DNA of 64,000 nucleotides from Pseudomonadota bacterium (GTDB lineage Bacteria > Desulfobacterota > Desulfobulbia > Desulfobulbales > Desulfocapsaceae), in assembly GCA_018817385.1 (NCBI GenBank), contig JAHIUA010000098.1, positions 1 through 64,000 of the forward strand, written 5' to 3'. This document shows, piece after piece, positions 45,347-54,582 of the stretch. Below the pieces are notes generated by a model that was not told the DNA's origin, did not search any database, and was given only the letters and a program-made list of their open reading frames with translations. Each line of letters starts with the position of its first letter. Positions within the stretch are counted from its first letter, which is position 1. The position numbers and the translations under genes were made by a program.

Positions 45347-45793
45347 TTATGCTATGGAAACCTGTTTGGGCTTGGCAGCTTCAGCCTTCGGTAAGGTGAG
45401 AGAGAGGATGCCATTTTGTAAGGAGGCATCGATTTTATCCACATTCACCTCAGAGGGCAGAGTAAAACTGCGGGTAAATGAAGCTGTTTCCCGTTCGGTT
45501 CGATGAACCTTATAGCCTTCCGGGGCGTCTGATTTGCGAGTACCACTCACTTCAAGATAATTGCCCTGGATCTGGATGGTGAGATCCTCCTTGCTCATGC
45601 CGGGAACCTCAGCTTTAAGTTCAAGCTGATTGCCATTGTCATAAAAATTGGTTCGTGGGCTCCCGTCAGTGGCTGACCAGCCAGGGCTCCGTCCATAAAA
45701 TCTGTTGTCATCTGTGGTTAATCTGTTGAGTCGAGAGCGAAGTAAATCCATGGCCCCAAACATCCGGTCAATGTCACTTGTTCGTGTCCACAT
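45347..45793 (-). CDS. Hsp20-family small heat shock protein
   Basis: The protein has 148 residues, the usual Hsp20 size. The N-terminus MWTRTSDIDRMFGAMDLLRS is followed by the alpha-crystallin domain with NQLELKAEVPGMSKEDLTI and GILSLTLPKAEAAKPKQVSI. It is the first gene of the hsp20-hsp20-hsp20-degP series, preceded by GAGGAG. A heat-shock promoter or a CIRCE element was not recognised upstream. Confidence 0.94.
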   Translation of the reverse strand: MWTRTSDIDRMFGAMDLLRSRLNRLTTDDNRFYGRSPGWSATDGSPRTNFYDNGNQLELKAEVPGMSKEDLTIQIQGNYLEVSGTRKSDAPEGYKVHRTERETASFTRSFTLPSEVNVDKIDASLQNGILSLTLPKAEAAKPKQVSIA

Positions 45794-46077
45794 ACGTTTT
45801 CTCCTCTACCTGTGTTTTAGGTTGTTGTCTGACGGATTCGAAAAAGAGTTTCCTGGAGACATAACTAGCATCTCTTTATCACCATGAAATAATGATTGAT
45901 TAGAGAGGTTCCATGTTCTTTTTGAATACGCCATCCCTTGGTTGCGAAAAAATAGTTACAGCATATTTACATGTCAATATTGGCCATTATTTTTTTGCGA
46001 ATGGGTTTTAATTACTCTTCTGTTATTCGTTGATAAAGTAATCAGAGTGTCCTGTTTTCCTGATAAGGAGAATTGTT

Positions 46078-46122
46078 ATGAACTTAGAAAAAGAGATCCA
46101 GACGATAATGAACTCAGGCTGA
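46078..46122 (+). other. Start of a lost or very short gene
   Basis: An excellent Shine-Dalgarno (AAGGAG, spacing seven) precedes ATG 46078 and a 14-residue peptide MNLEKEIQTIMNSG ending in TGA. A REP-pair region starts 46 bases later. It may be a small peptide gene or the 5' remnant of a gene replaced by the repeat. Confidence 0.3.
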
Positions 46123-46167
46123 CAGCAAATGATCTGAAAAGGAAACGCCTCCCCCGCACCACCCCCA

Positions 46168-46300
46168 TTCGCGGCTGAAGTCACTCCCACAAGCAACCGG
46201 GGGAGCCGGCAAAACTCCACTCTCCTCCCACCCCTCATCGAAAAGACCCCCAGACCAGCTACCTGGAAATGGCAAAGTAGGAGCCGGCTTCAGCCGCGAA
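46168..46300. repeat. Inverted REP pair (BIME-like)
   Basis: TTCGCGGCTGAAGTCACTCC at 46168 and GGAGCCGGCTTCAGCCGCGA at 46280 are the same REP in opposite orientations about 90 bases apart. The gap between the first hsp20 gene and the 46396 gene contains no other supported element apart from the short ORF at 46078. Confidence 0.75.
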
Positions 46301-46395
46301 CAGCACACTCAGCAGGGCTAAAAACAGCAACCCCGCTCCTGATTTTCCCCTCCAGTTCCGGCAACGCAGAGAAACCAGCACGTTCGCTGTCACCT

Positions 46396-46746
46396 TTACA
46401 GGAAGTTACCGAGCAGTTCTTTGAGGTCGGCAATGGTTGCGCAGCCATTGATTTGCTCGGCTGTAATGATGCATTTCATTTCCCCCCTTGTCTTTCGAAA
46501 AATAGCCGGTAATGAGACCTTGAGGTCATATTTTTCTTTGAGTTCATCTCGGTGCATAAACTGGAGTGGTGTCGCAAGGGAATTGAGGAATTCCTTCCAT
46601 TCCGTTTTCATGCCCAGGGCGGAATGGGTGATAGCGCAGAGATTGCATTCATACGTTTCAGGTGAAAAAATCTTATGGGCACTATCGGAAAGTGCGTTGA
46701 ATAATCCGCTATCTGCATTGTAAACAAAAACAATTGTATCATCCAT
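46396..46746 (-). CDS. Hypothetical protein with CNLCAITHS motif
   Basis: The protein has 116 residues from the ATG at 46746, chosen because GGAGG lies six bases upstream. It begins MDDTIVFVYNADSGLFNAL and contains ETYECNLCAITHSALGMK. The central part is thioredoxin-superfamily-sized but has no redox CxxC active site at the usual place; the CNLC pair may bind metal. I recall the family as widespread and uncharacterised. It is immediately downstream of the citrate synthase gene (36 bases) on the same strand. Confidence 0.75.
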   Translation of the reverse strand: MDDTIVFVYNADSGLFNALSDSAHKIFSPETYECNLCAITHSALGMKTEWKEFLNSLATPLQFMHRDELKEKYDLKVSLPAIFRKTRGEMKCIITAEQINGCATIADLKELLGNFL

Positions 46747-46781
46747 AATTGCCTCCATGAGAGAGTACCTTGCCCGGATTC

Positions 46782-47963
46782 TTATTTTCTTTTTTCCAGT
46801 GCTTCAAATACGCACCCCATCTGGCCGCAATATTTGCCGATATATTCGGCTTTAGGGCGATAAAGTGCTGGCTTTCTCTGGGCTTCTCCAGTCTTTTCTT
46901 CAACAATATGAGCACTCCAACCGGCTATCCGGGAGATGGCGAAAATGGGTGTCATCAGGTCCGTGGGAATTCCCAGGAGATGATAGACAGAGGCACTATA
47001 AAAATCTACATTAGGTTTTATTTCAGTCTTGCCCCGTTTTTCAAATTCGCTCAAGGCAGCGTGTTCAATTTGCATGGAAAGAGTAACTATCTGTTCTTGC
47101 CCCGTTTCCTTTCCCAGTTGCAAGGCCATCTCTTTTAAAAAAATCGCTCTTGGATCCATGGTCTTATACACTGCATGACCCATCCCCATAATCCGTTTCC
47201 CCTTATCCAGTTCTTTCTTCACCCAGTTGGCCACGTCTTTTTCTTCTTTAAGGGCAAGAAGCATTTTCATCACCTGGGCGTTGGCTCCGCCATGGAGGCT
47301 ACCGGAGAGGGCTCCAATACCGGCGGTAACTCCGGCATAGATATGTGCCCTGGTAGAGACGACCTGCCGACATGAAAAAGTTGAGGCATTAAAGGTGTGA
47401 TCCGCATGGAGGACAAGGCAGGTATCCAGTATCTCGGCCTTTGCTTTTGAGGGCTTTACTCCCTGTAACTGCCAGAGAAAATTTTCCGTATGAGAGAGTG
47501 TAGGATCTGTCGGCAAGGGCTCTAGTCCCTGCCGGATACGATGCCAGGCGGCAACCAGCATGGGCAGACGAGCGATGAGTCTGACGGCCTTTCTGTTATT
47601 GGCCTCTTTTGTCTCATCTGAGAGTTCAGGGTCTGCCATAGCGAGAAGTGGAACTCCGGCCTGCAGCACATCCATGGGCCCGGCATCTGTGGGGAAGTGC
47701 TTAAATACCTGGTAGACGTAGGGAGGGAGTACACTCGCTTCCTGCAACTGTTGAGTGAAGTCTGCTAACTGCTGGCTATCCGGCAGGACCGCATGGAGCA
47801 GCAGATATGCCACCTCTGGAAAGGAGGCGTTTTGAGCCAGGTCTTCGATACGGTAGCCCCGGTAGACGAGAACCCCTTTCTTGCCGTCAATAAAGCTCAC
47901 CTTGGTGTCGGCAACCGTGACTCCTCGCAATCCTATATTTTTTACATTGACTGATTCTGGCAT
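46782..47963 (-). CDS. gltA: Citrate synthase
   Basis: The protein has 393 residues from the ATG at 47963 (behind AGAGG); longer in-frame starts lack a ribosome-binding site. Motifs with catalytic residues are GSLHGGANAQV, GMGHAVYKTMDPRA (catalytic His) and PNVDFYSASVY (catalytic Asp). It condenses acetyl-CoA with oxaloacetate; 2-methylcitrate synthase activity on propionyl-CoA is possible for this short bacterial type. Together with the monomeric Icd at 59-61 kb it supports a TCA-type route to 2-oxoglutarate. Confidence 0.93.
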   Translation of the reverse strand: MPESVNVKNIGLRGVTVADTKVSFIDGKKGVLVYRGYRIEDLAQNASFPEVAYLLLHAVLPDSQQLADFTQQLQEASVLPPYVYQVFKHFPTDAGPMDVLQAGVPLLAMADPELSDETKEANNRKAVRLIARLPMLVAAWHRIRQGLEPLPTDPTLSHTENFLWQLQGVKPSKAKAEILDTCLVLHADHTFNASTFSCRQVVSTRAHIYAGVTAGIGALSGSLHGGANAQVMKMLLALKEEKDVANWVKKELDKGKRIMGMGHAVYKTMDPRAIFLKEMALQLGKETGQEQIVTLSMQIEHAALSEFEKRGKTEIKPNVDFYSASVYHLLGIPTDLMTPIFAISRIAGWSAHIVEEKTGEAQRKPALYRPKAEYIGKYCGQMGCVFEALEKRK

Positions 47964-48670
47964 CTGAGCCTCTTGAGGTCGAGAACAGTAATATTGAGCT
48001 GCAAGCACCTGGAGGCCGCAGTCCATGGGGGCCCCGGTCCCTCTTCTCTGCTTGCTGATCAGGACAGGATGACCGCACTGTCCCTGACAATGCCTGAGTA
48101 AGATAGAGATCAAAAAATCTCCCCTCCGCTTCAGGTATTACGGCAAAGACCAGGACCAGTTAAAAACATAACCATGATTAGCAGTAAAGCCATGTCTCGT
48201 GCCTGGACAAGAGACTGGTCCCGGCTGAAGGGGGGATTCAAAGGGAAATAGAGAGGAGGGGGAGGAGTGAGAAAAAAGGGGTCTCCTGGTAAAGATTATC
48301 GCCTAGGCTGTTCCCTCTAAAGGGTGCAGTGAGATAAAAGGGCTTTGAATTTGAACAGATGGGTGAAATTGAATTTTGTAGAATTGCTTTTTTTATTATA
48401 TACTGAAGTGAGTCTCAGAGCAGGTGGCATCTTCAGGTCCTTGGGCCTCAGTTTCCCAATGCCTGGTAGTGGAACCGGTGTCAACGGCAGGGGGGGGCTT
48501 GGAGGATGGGGGAAATTTGAATGCCAGGATATGAAACAATGGATACAGGTACTTTCAGTTAACACTTGATCTCCTTTTTGTTGCGTCTTGCCGTTCTTCT
48601 CTCTGTCTCATGGAGAGGGATTGGTAAGGTATTGCTATTCACACCGCTTATATTTGTTTCAGGAGAGGAT
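47964..48670. other. Intergenic region with a possible decayed repeat copy
   Basis: About 700 bases between citrate synthase and the histidine kinase hold no supported gene. Around 48127-48215 the series CTTCAGGTA, GGCAAAGACC and TTAGCAGTA is reminiscent of an inverted, decayed copy of the 125-bp dispersed repeat. Confidence 0.35.
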
Positions 48671-49753
48671 ATGGGTGATCGAAAGGATATAACAAAGGAA
48701 CAACTGTATGACGTTCTCCTTACTAATCTCCCCGCTGGTTTGTTTATGGTGGATGCCGAATTTAAGATCATTGAGTTCAATCGGGAGGCAGAAAGGCTGA
48801 CAGGTTGGCAGCGGGCTGAAGTGCTTGGCAAGCAGTGTTCGGAGATACTGCAAAGTAGTCTCTGTGAAACACGATGCCCTATCCGACAGAGCGTCCAGGA
48901 AAAGCGGAGTCTGGAACAACAGGAAACAACTCTTATAACAAAGTGGAATGAAAAAGTTCCTATTTTCTTTTCAAGTGCGGCCTCAGTCGCAGAAGATGGA
49001 AAGATGCTGACAGGGGTTAAAATTTTCAGGGATGCAACAGAAAGAAAAAAACTGGAATCACAAAAGAAAAATGTTATTTCTATCTTTGCCCATGATCTCA
49101 AGGCTCCTGTGTCGATTTCCGGGGGGTTCCTCAACCGTCTTCTCCAGGGGAAAGCTGGTGAACTGACAGAAAAGCAGAAGGCATATCTTCTCTTAATAAA
49201 AAAAGAAATTGACAGGTTGGAGAAATATATTCTCCATTTTCTTGATGTCTCCCGTCTTGAATCCGGTCAACTGCAGTTGAGTTATGAAACCTGTAATCCT
49301 GACGAAATACTCCAGGAACTGGTTTCCGGTTTCCAAATAAAGGCCCATCTCAAAAAAATATCCATTCAATACACAGCAGATACTCAGATCACCAGCATTG
49401 TTGCTGATAAGCTACAGCTGGAAAGAGCAGTCAGTAACCTGCTGGATAATGCTATAAAATACTCACCCGCTAACAGCGAGGTGGAAATTAACTTAAAAAT
49501 TATTGGGGATTTTATTCTCATAACAGTGAACGATCAGGGGCAAGGCATAGCGGAAGACAAGCTACCATATATCTTTGATTACTTTTTCTGTCTGCATGAA
49601 GCTGATAAGCAGACCGATGGGGTTGGCCTGGGGTTGGCGGCTGTTAAAGGAATTGTTGAGGCCCATGGAGGTACCATCTGGGCCGAAAGTATTCAGGGAA
49701 AAGGCAGCATCTTTTATATTAAAATTCCCCGTTCTCAGCACAAGCATCTTTAA
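48671..49753 (+). CDS. PAS-domain sensor histidine kinase
   Basis: The protein has 360 residues from ATG 48671, chosen because AGGAGAGG immediately precedes it; a TTG 35 codons upstream is poorer. No membrane segment is present, so it senses an intracellular signal. A PAS domain (about 15-130) has FMVDAEFKIIEFNREAERLT and the cysteines CETRCPIR. A HisKA dimerisation helix holds the phospho-accepting His in FAHDLKAPVSIS. The ATPase domain follows, with NLLDNAIKYS, VNDQGQGI and GVGLGLAAVKGIVEAHGG. No response regulator gene is adjacent, so the partner is elsewhere. Cys in the PAS domain may bind a metal or heme, or sense redox. Confidence 0.93.
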   Translation: MGDRKDITKEQLYDVLLTNLPAGLFMVDAEFKIIEFNREAERLTGWQRAEVLGKQCSEILQSSLCETRCPIRQSVQEKRSLEQQETTLITKWNEKVPIFFSSAASVAEDGKMLTGVKIFRDATERKKLESQKKNVISIFAHDLKAPVSISGGFLNRLLQGKAGELTEKQKAYLLLIKKEIDRLEKYILHFLDVSRLESGQLQLSYETCNPDEILQELVSGFQIKAHLKKISIQYTADTQITSIVADKLQLERAVSNLLDNAIKYSPANSEVEINLKIIGDFILITVNDQGQGIAEDKLPYIFDYFFCLHEADKQTDGVGLGLAAVKGIVEAHGGTIWAESIQGKGSIFYIKIPRSQHKHL

Positions 49754-49849
49754 AAGTCCTCACCTCGGTGCTGCGCAGGGTATCGGTCTTGCCAATCATC
49801 TGCAGTTGGCCTTTCCTTGCTTGAGAACTCTATGGCTTCCCGCCAGAGA

Positions 49850-49995
49850 CCTGCCTGAGAATGCCCTTTTTCCCAAACTCTTCGTTATTTCTAAAAAAAT
49901 AATGTCAGTATTGTTAACCAGATGGCTGTGCTTGTCTTTCAGGAATACCTCGATTTTGGCGGGAATGGCTATTTTCGGACAGGCTCCTGAGAGCG
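49850..49995 (+). repeat. Second spacer repeat, copy 1
   Basis: This spacer shares, in order, TGCCTGAGAATGCCCTT, ACTCTTCGTTATTTC followed by an A-run, TTTCAGGAATACCTCGAT, TTGGC and CGGACAGGCTCCTG with 63551-63700. Part of it (AGTATTGTTAACCAG and a GGCTGTGCTTG) also resembles the first dispersed repeat. Confidence 0.6.
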
Positions 49996-50082
49996 ATGGG
50001 GTGGTCAAAATACTATTTTCTACAATTCAAAGAATGCCCAGATGATGGCTGGGGAATGGATTGTTCTTTAAAGAGGTCTCCC

Positions 50083-50526
50083 ATGCAGGAAATTTGTCAA
50101 ATCCTTGTTCCCCTCGATTTTTCTATGAATACTATAAAATTGGTTGATTATGCCAGTTATATAGCAGGAAAATTTTCGGCAAAGCTCTGTTTCGTTCATG
50201 TTGTTGATACCCGTCAAGCGTATGACCTGTTTTTGAGCCATCCTGTTCTTACCGACCTTCAGGAGAAGATCATGGCCGCTGCAGAGGAGAGGATGGCAAG
50301 TTTTTTGCGAGCCAATGCTGATCGTTGCAAGGGATGCACAGGCAAGGTGATCAACGGAAATATTGTTGATTCTCTCATTGCCTATGCCAAGAATGAAAAG
50401 GTGGATTTGATCATTATCGGTACTCACGGCAGCAAAGGGCTCGAAAAAATATTGCTGGGGAGCGTTGCGGAACGGGTTATTAAAAAATCTCCCTGTCCCA
50501 CGCTGCTCTATAATCCCTATATGTGA
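50083..50526 (+). CDS. Universal stress protein (UspA family)
   Basis: The protein has 147 residues from ATG 50083 behind AAAGAGG. Motifs are CQILVPLDFSMNTIKLVDYA at the N-terminus and LIIIGTHGSKGLEKILLGSV near the C-terminus. The latter is the ATP-binding GxxGxxxxxxxxGS pattern, fully kept here, unlike in the 13848-14300 paralogue. It lies downstream of the histidine kinase, separated by the second spacer repeat. It may respond to energy or membrane stress. Confidence 0.92.
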   Translation: MQEICQILVPLDFSMNTIKLVDYASYIAGKFSAKLCFVHVVDTRQAYDLFLSHPVLTDLQEKIMAAAEERMASFLRANADRCKGCTGKVINGNIVDSLIAYAKNEKVDLIIIGTHGSKGLEKILLGSVAERVIKKSPCPTLLYNPYM

Positions 50527-51397
50527 AAATCCGGTTCCAGAGGGCTTGGCGCTTGATACTCCCTGCAGCTTGAGGTCGGTGGCGGTGAAAGTGCGGATCA
50601 AAGGGACTGCAATATGGGGTCAAAAACTCTTGGCGACGATTCAACAGCGGATGGAGTGCTCTCTCCAGAGGAGTGACTTCAGCCACGAACAGCCTTTCAG
50701 CCAATGCAAACAGATAGACGCATCGCAGGCCCTGTCGGCGGATAATCCCGCTTCTCCAAAAAAAAATACAACTTCTTTTCCCCTCCCCCTTGTTTTCCAG
50801 GCCAAAAAACAGTAGGGCTGCACTCCAGGAACCGTTTTTTTGTCTCTTTCTTTGGGTGAGGTGGATCCATATCTCGAAACCAATTAAAATAATTTCTCAT
50901 ACTACCATGTGGTAGTATGGCGATTTCTCCTGCCCTGTACATGGATCAGCATTTCTTCTCTTTGTCTGTTGTCCAATTTTCTGGAAATGACTGGTTCGTA
51001 CTCTGTCTTACCATGGGGCAACTCCTTCACCCATTCACGCATTCACTCATTTGTTCTCTTTATTTGTTTTCAGATTATTTTCCTTGTCTCTCAAGGATGG
51101 AGAAAGCCGATGTTTTTCCTTGTTGGCATGTCCGGCGGTATGCCACATTCGTTTTGCTCGCTTGGATGGCCCCTGTCATGTTTTTAGAACCTGACACAAA
51201 AAAAGAGTGGATCGGTTGGAAGTTGGTCGGATACCCAATCAGAAAAGCTCTGAAAGGCAAAAAAATATTTTTTGAAAATCATTGGAGGGGGTGATACCAT
51301 TTAAATAATACTATTTACTAAAGGAGATGGGGCTTTTTTATGGCGCCGCATCTTCAAAAAACTCTATTCCGAAGAGAATACAGATGAGGAGAAAACA
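50527..51397. other. Long intergenic region, degenerate REP and palindrome
   Basis: About 870 bases carry no gene I can support. A degenerate REP lies at about 50669-50690 (GACTTCAGCCACGAAC core). A perfect palindrome lies at 50898-50919. Open frames between 50909 and 51294 lack ribosome-binding sites and convincing composition. Confidence 0.4.
50898..50919. promoter_or_regulatory. Perfect 22-bp palindrome, operator-like
   Basis: Arms CATACTACCA and TGGTAGTATG flank a TG centre. The size and perfect symmetry are those of a dimeric regulator's operator. It lies about 480 bases before the PstS-like gene with no other gene between. Confidence 0.45.
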
Positions 51398-52189
51398 ATG
51401 AAACAAATGGTTGTAGGTCTTGCAGTATCGGTTTTTTGTCTCTTCTTTTCCGGCCAGGTTATGGCGGAAGAGATCACCATTGTTGGCACCGGCAGTGGTG
51501 CGGCAGTGCTTGAGGCTGTTGGTGCAGCTTTCACCGCCAACAACCCTGGAGTGACCATCGTTGTTCCCAAAAGCATCGGTTCCGGTGGAGGCATAAAGGC
51601 TGTTGGGTCTGATAAGGATGTCGTTGGTCGTGTGGCCAGGGGGATAAAAGACAAAGAGGAGTCTTATGGCCTTACCTATCTCGCCTATGCCAAGAATCCG
51701 ATCGTTTTTTTCGTCAATAAGAGTGTGGGAATAAAAGATCTGACTACGCAGCAGCTGTGTGACATATACAGTGGCAAGATCACCAACTGGAAAGATGTCG
51801 GGGGCAAGGATGCTACTATAAAGGTGATCAGGCGTGAGGATGGTGACAGCTCTTTGGAAGTGCTGGTTGAATTGTTTCCCGGCTTTAAGGATATTACCCT
51901 GACCGCAAAATCAAAAACAACACTGAGTGACCCGGAAACCTGTCAATTAACCGAACGCAAGGCAGATACCATCGCCTTTGGCACCTATGCCAATGCCAGG
52001 AATTACGGCGTCGATATTCTGAGCATCGAGGGTAAAGTAGCCACCGATTCTGATTATCCCTATGTGGGAACGTTGGCCCTTATATTCAAAGAAAAGAACA
52101 ACACTGGCAATATCAAAAAATTTATTGAGTTTGCAACCTCTCCAGCAGCCCATCCTGCGATCACGGAGGCAGGTGCAAGCGCGCTCTAG
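51398..52189 (+). CDS. PstS-like phosphate-binding protein
   Basis: The protein has 263 residues with a signal peptide (about 1-22) and a periplasmic binding fold. ITIVGTGSGAAVLEAVGAAF and KSIGSGGGIKAVGSD form the ligand loop seen in phosphate-binding PstS relatives, and LCDIYSGKITNWKDVGGKD is a family block. No pstC, pstA or pstB follows. Instead a chemoreceptor gene starts 95 bases downstream, beyond a terminator. The protein could feed a phosphate (or other oxyanion) transporter encoded elsewhere or present ligand to that chemoreceptor. Confidence 0.88.
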   Translation: MKQMVVGLAVSVFCLFFSGQVMAEEITIVGTGSGAAVLEAVGAAFTANNPGVTIVVPKSIGSGGGIKAVGSDKDVVGRVARGIKDKEESYGLTYLAYAKNPIVFFVNKSVGIKDLTTQQLCDIYSGKITNWKDVGGKDATIKVIRREDGDSSLEVLVELFPGFKDITLTAKSKTTLSDPETCQLTERKADTIAFGTYANARNYGVDILSIEGKVATDSDYPYVGTLALIFKEKNNTGNIKKFIEFATSPAAHPAITEAGASAL

Positions 52190-52203
52190 AATCCCGATTG
52201 CAT

Positions 52204-52233
52204 GCTTCAGGAGGTGGGTTCGCCTCCTGAAGC
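52204..52233 (+). terminator. Terminator-like hairpin after the PstS-like gene
   Basis: Perfect 11-bp arms GCTTCAGGAGG (52204-52214) and CCTCCTGAAGC (52223-52233) stand 15 bases past the stop. A T-rich but interrupted stretch follows. Confidence 0.65.
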
Positions 52234-52284
52234 AATGTTCGTTAATCTGTCTTCTTCTCGAATCGAGAACTGTGGAGTTTGGTT

Positions 52285-54384
52285 GTGAAAAGCATAAAAT
52301 ACAAGATACTCATTAGCTTTCTTGCTGCGGTAACCGTTGTCGGGAGTATGACAATTGGTCTGGTATCGTGGCAACTTGGGGTGGGGATCTCCCGTCAGTC
52401 AGAATTACTTGCAGAAGATATGATGGCCCGGGTCAGCAGAACTCTGGTCAGCCACAATGAATTACTCCAGTCTTTTATCGATGATGTCAAACAAGATGTG
52501 GCCCGCAGTTCGCACGAAATAAGCCAAAATCCGGCTACCTCTATAAATATAGAGAGTCAGCAACTGAGTTATTTGTCAGGATTAATGCAAAAATCCTGTA
52601 ATGCCCTGGGGACAGACTTTGCCCTGGTGTATGATATCGATGGCAAACTCCAGGCATCCTTTCCAAAAGATATAGATGCTGTAACGATGGAGGACTATTA
52701 TCGTTCCCTGAAGGGTAGCGAAAGTGTTCAAGGGACGGGCAATGGTACTGGCTCAGGGGATGCAGGGCAACTGGGTATTGTTTCCAGGTACGATACAGAT
52801 TTTCTTGAGCGGTTAGGGCTAGGAGAGCGGGGTGTTGCCGGGGAAGGCGGAATCGTCATTGCCTCTCTGACCACTATTCTGGATGAATTTGGCGATACGG
52901 TTGGGGCCTGTATTACCGGGAAACTGCTCAACGGCTATAATAAATTCCTCAAACAGACATACCAGGTATTGGGCTCAACCAGTGCCCTTTATCTCGGTTC
53001 CATTCCCATTGCCCAGGCAGGCTTTGGCCTCGACAACAGGATCGACCTCAAAAGCCTGCAGTTAAACTCCAGCATCCTTGCTTCAATATATGAAGCCGAT
53101 AAAACGATAAGCATTGTCCTGCCACTTGCCGAAAAAAACTATGTTACCGCCTTTTCCCCTATCCTCTCTTCCCGTGGTGAAAAAATCGGCGCTGTCGGTG
53201 TCGGCATTCCGGAAGATGAAATCGTCGAACTTCAGGATACCGTCCATCTCTTAGGGAATAAGACCAGGAAGCGCGTGCAGGCCTGGTTTTTCGGGATTGG
53301 TGCCCTGTCACTGCTTGTTCTGGTCGTTGTTTCACTGGCCATAGCTGTAAGCATTGTTCGCCCCATCAAAGGCCTCACTGATATGGTGAAGGACATCGAG
53401 GAGAGTGGAGATTTTACCAAACGAATTAATATCACCAGCAAAGATGAAATCGGAGTTCTGGCCCAATGCTTTAATTCCTTTATCGAAAAACTGCATATGA
53501 TCCTGCAGGATATTGCAACGAGCGCTGAAACGCTGAGTTCTGCATCCGAAAATCTTTCTCAGCTCTCAGGAAAAATGTCGCAAGGAGCCAGCATCATGTT
53601 CAGCAAGTCGAACACGGTGGCTGGTGCCGCCGAGGAGATGAACACCAGTATAGGTACAGTGGCAGTGACAATGGAAGAGGCAGCCGCCAATGTGAGCATG
53701 GTCGCCACAGCAGCCGAACAAATGACGGCCTCAATCAGCGAGATTGCCAAAAATAGTGAGAAGGCGATTGCCATTACCCGTGAGGCTGTTTCCGAGGCGG
53801 CAAGCGCATCCGATAAAGTGGATGAGTTGGGACTGGCTGCCCAGGAAATAGGCAAGGTTACAGAAACCATTGCTGAAATTTCCGCCCAGACCAATCTCTT
53901 GGCCCTGAATGCCACCATCGAAGCGGCCAGGGCAGGTGAAGCCGGGAAGGGATTTGCCGTGGTGGCCTCCGAGATCAAGGCCCTGGCCAGGCAGACAGCC
54001 GAAGCTACGGAGGGAGTCAAGATTAAGATCCACGGAATTCAGAGTTCAACCCAAGAGACGGTGGCCCAGATTGATAAGATTTCAAGGGTGTCTAAAGATG
54101 TCAGTGACATTGTTTCCACCATTGCTTCAGCTGTGGAGGAACAATCTGTAACAACGACAGAGATTGCCGGTAATGTGACCCAGGTCTCCGGAGGCATCCA
54201 GGAGATTACAGAAAACGTGGCTCAGAGTTCTGTGGTGGCAGGCGAGATCACCAGGGATATCGCCGAGGTCAATCATTCTACTGATGAAATATCTCAGAGC
54301 AGTGCAAAAGTGAATCTGAGTGCCAGGGAACTGAGTCAGCTTGCCGAGAAACTGAAGGAGATGGTAGGACGGTTTACGGTGTAG
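52285..54384 (+). CDS. Methyl-accepting chemotaxis protein
   Basis: The protein has 699 residues from GTG 52285, placed seven bases after GGAG; a TTG two codons earlier is too close to that site. A membrane segment (about 7-25) precedes a large periplasmic sensor region (about 28-330), probably of Cache type. A second membrane segment (about 338-360), a HAMP domain and the long cytoplasmic coiled coil follow. The hairpin tip is [20 protein letters not shown] with [17 protein letters not shown]. It relays ligand binding to CheA. The neighbouring orphan PstS-like protein is a candidate ligand presenter. Confidence 0.94.
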   Translation: MKSIKYKILISFLAAVTVVGSMTIGLVSWQLGVGISRQSELLAEDMMARVSRTLVSHNELLQSFIDDVKQDVARSSHEISQNPATSINIESQQLSYLSGLMQKSCNALGTDFALVYDIDGKLQASFPKDIDAVTMEDYYRSLKGSESVQGTGNGTGSGDAGQLGIVSRYDTDFLERLGLGERGVAGEGGIVIASLTTILDEFGDTVGACITGKLLNGYNKFLKQTYQVLGSTSALYLGSIPIAQAGFGLDNRIDLKSLQLNSSILASIYEADKTISIVLPLAEKNYVTAFSPILSSRGEKIGAVGVGIPEDEIVELQDTVHLLGNKTRKRVQAWFFGIGALSLLVLVVVSLAIAVSIVRPIKGLTDMVKDIEESGDFTKRINITSKDEIGVLAQCFNSFIEKLHMILQDIATSAETLSSASENLSQLSGKMSQGASIMFSKSNTVAGAAEEMNTSIGTVAVTMEEAAANVSMVATAAEQMTASISEIAKNSEKAIAITREAVSEAASASDKVDELGLAAQEIGKVTETIAEISAQTNLLALNATIEAARAGEAGKGFAVVASEIKALARQTAEATEGVKIKIHGIQSSTQETVAQIDKISRVSKDVSDIVSTIASAVEEQSVTTTEIAGNVTQVSGGIQEITENVAQSSVVAGEITRDIAEVNHSTDEISQSSAKVNLSARELSQLAEKLKEMVGRFTV

Positions 54385-54582
54385 CGTCTGGCGGCGCACA
54401 GGTGAGGACAGCGAGATGTTGCTTGTGGCGAAGACCTGTTCGGTCTCCAACCAGACCAGGATTTTTGCATAGGGGGAGAAGAGGCTGGCCTTCTTGGCTG
54501 GGGGGGGGCAGGGGGATCCTCAAGGGGTTCAGGATTTTCCCCTCTTTTTAATTGTTGATCGCCAAAACTCCGGACAGGTCGC

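Noticed and set aside
50909-51294. Two overlapping frames of 92 and 125 codons
   Set aside because: No ribosome-binding site, aromatic/hydrophobic low-complexity translation, and no resemblance to a known family.
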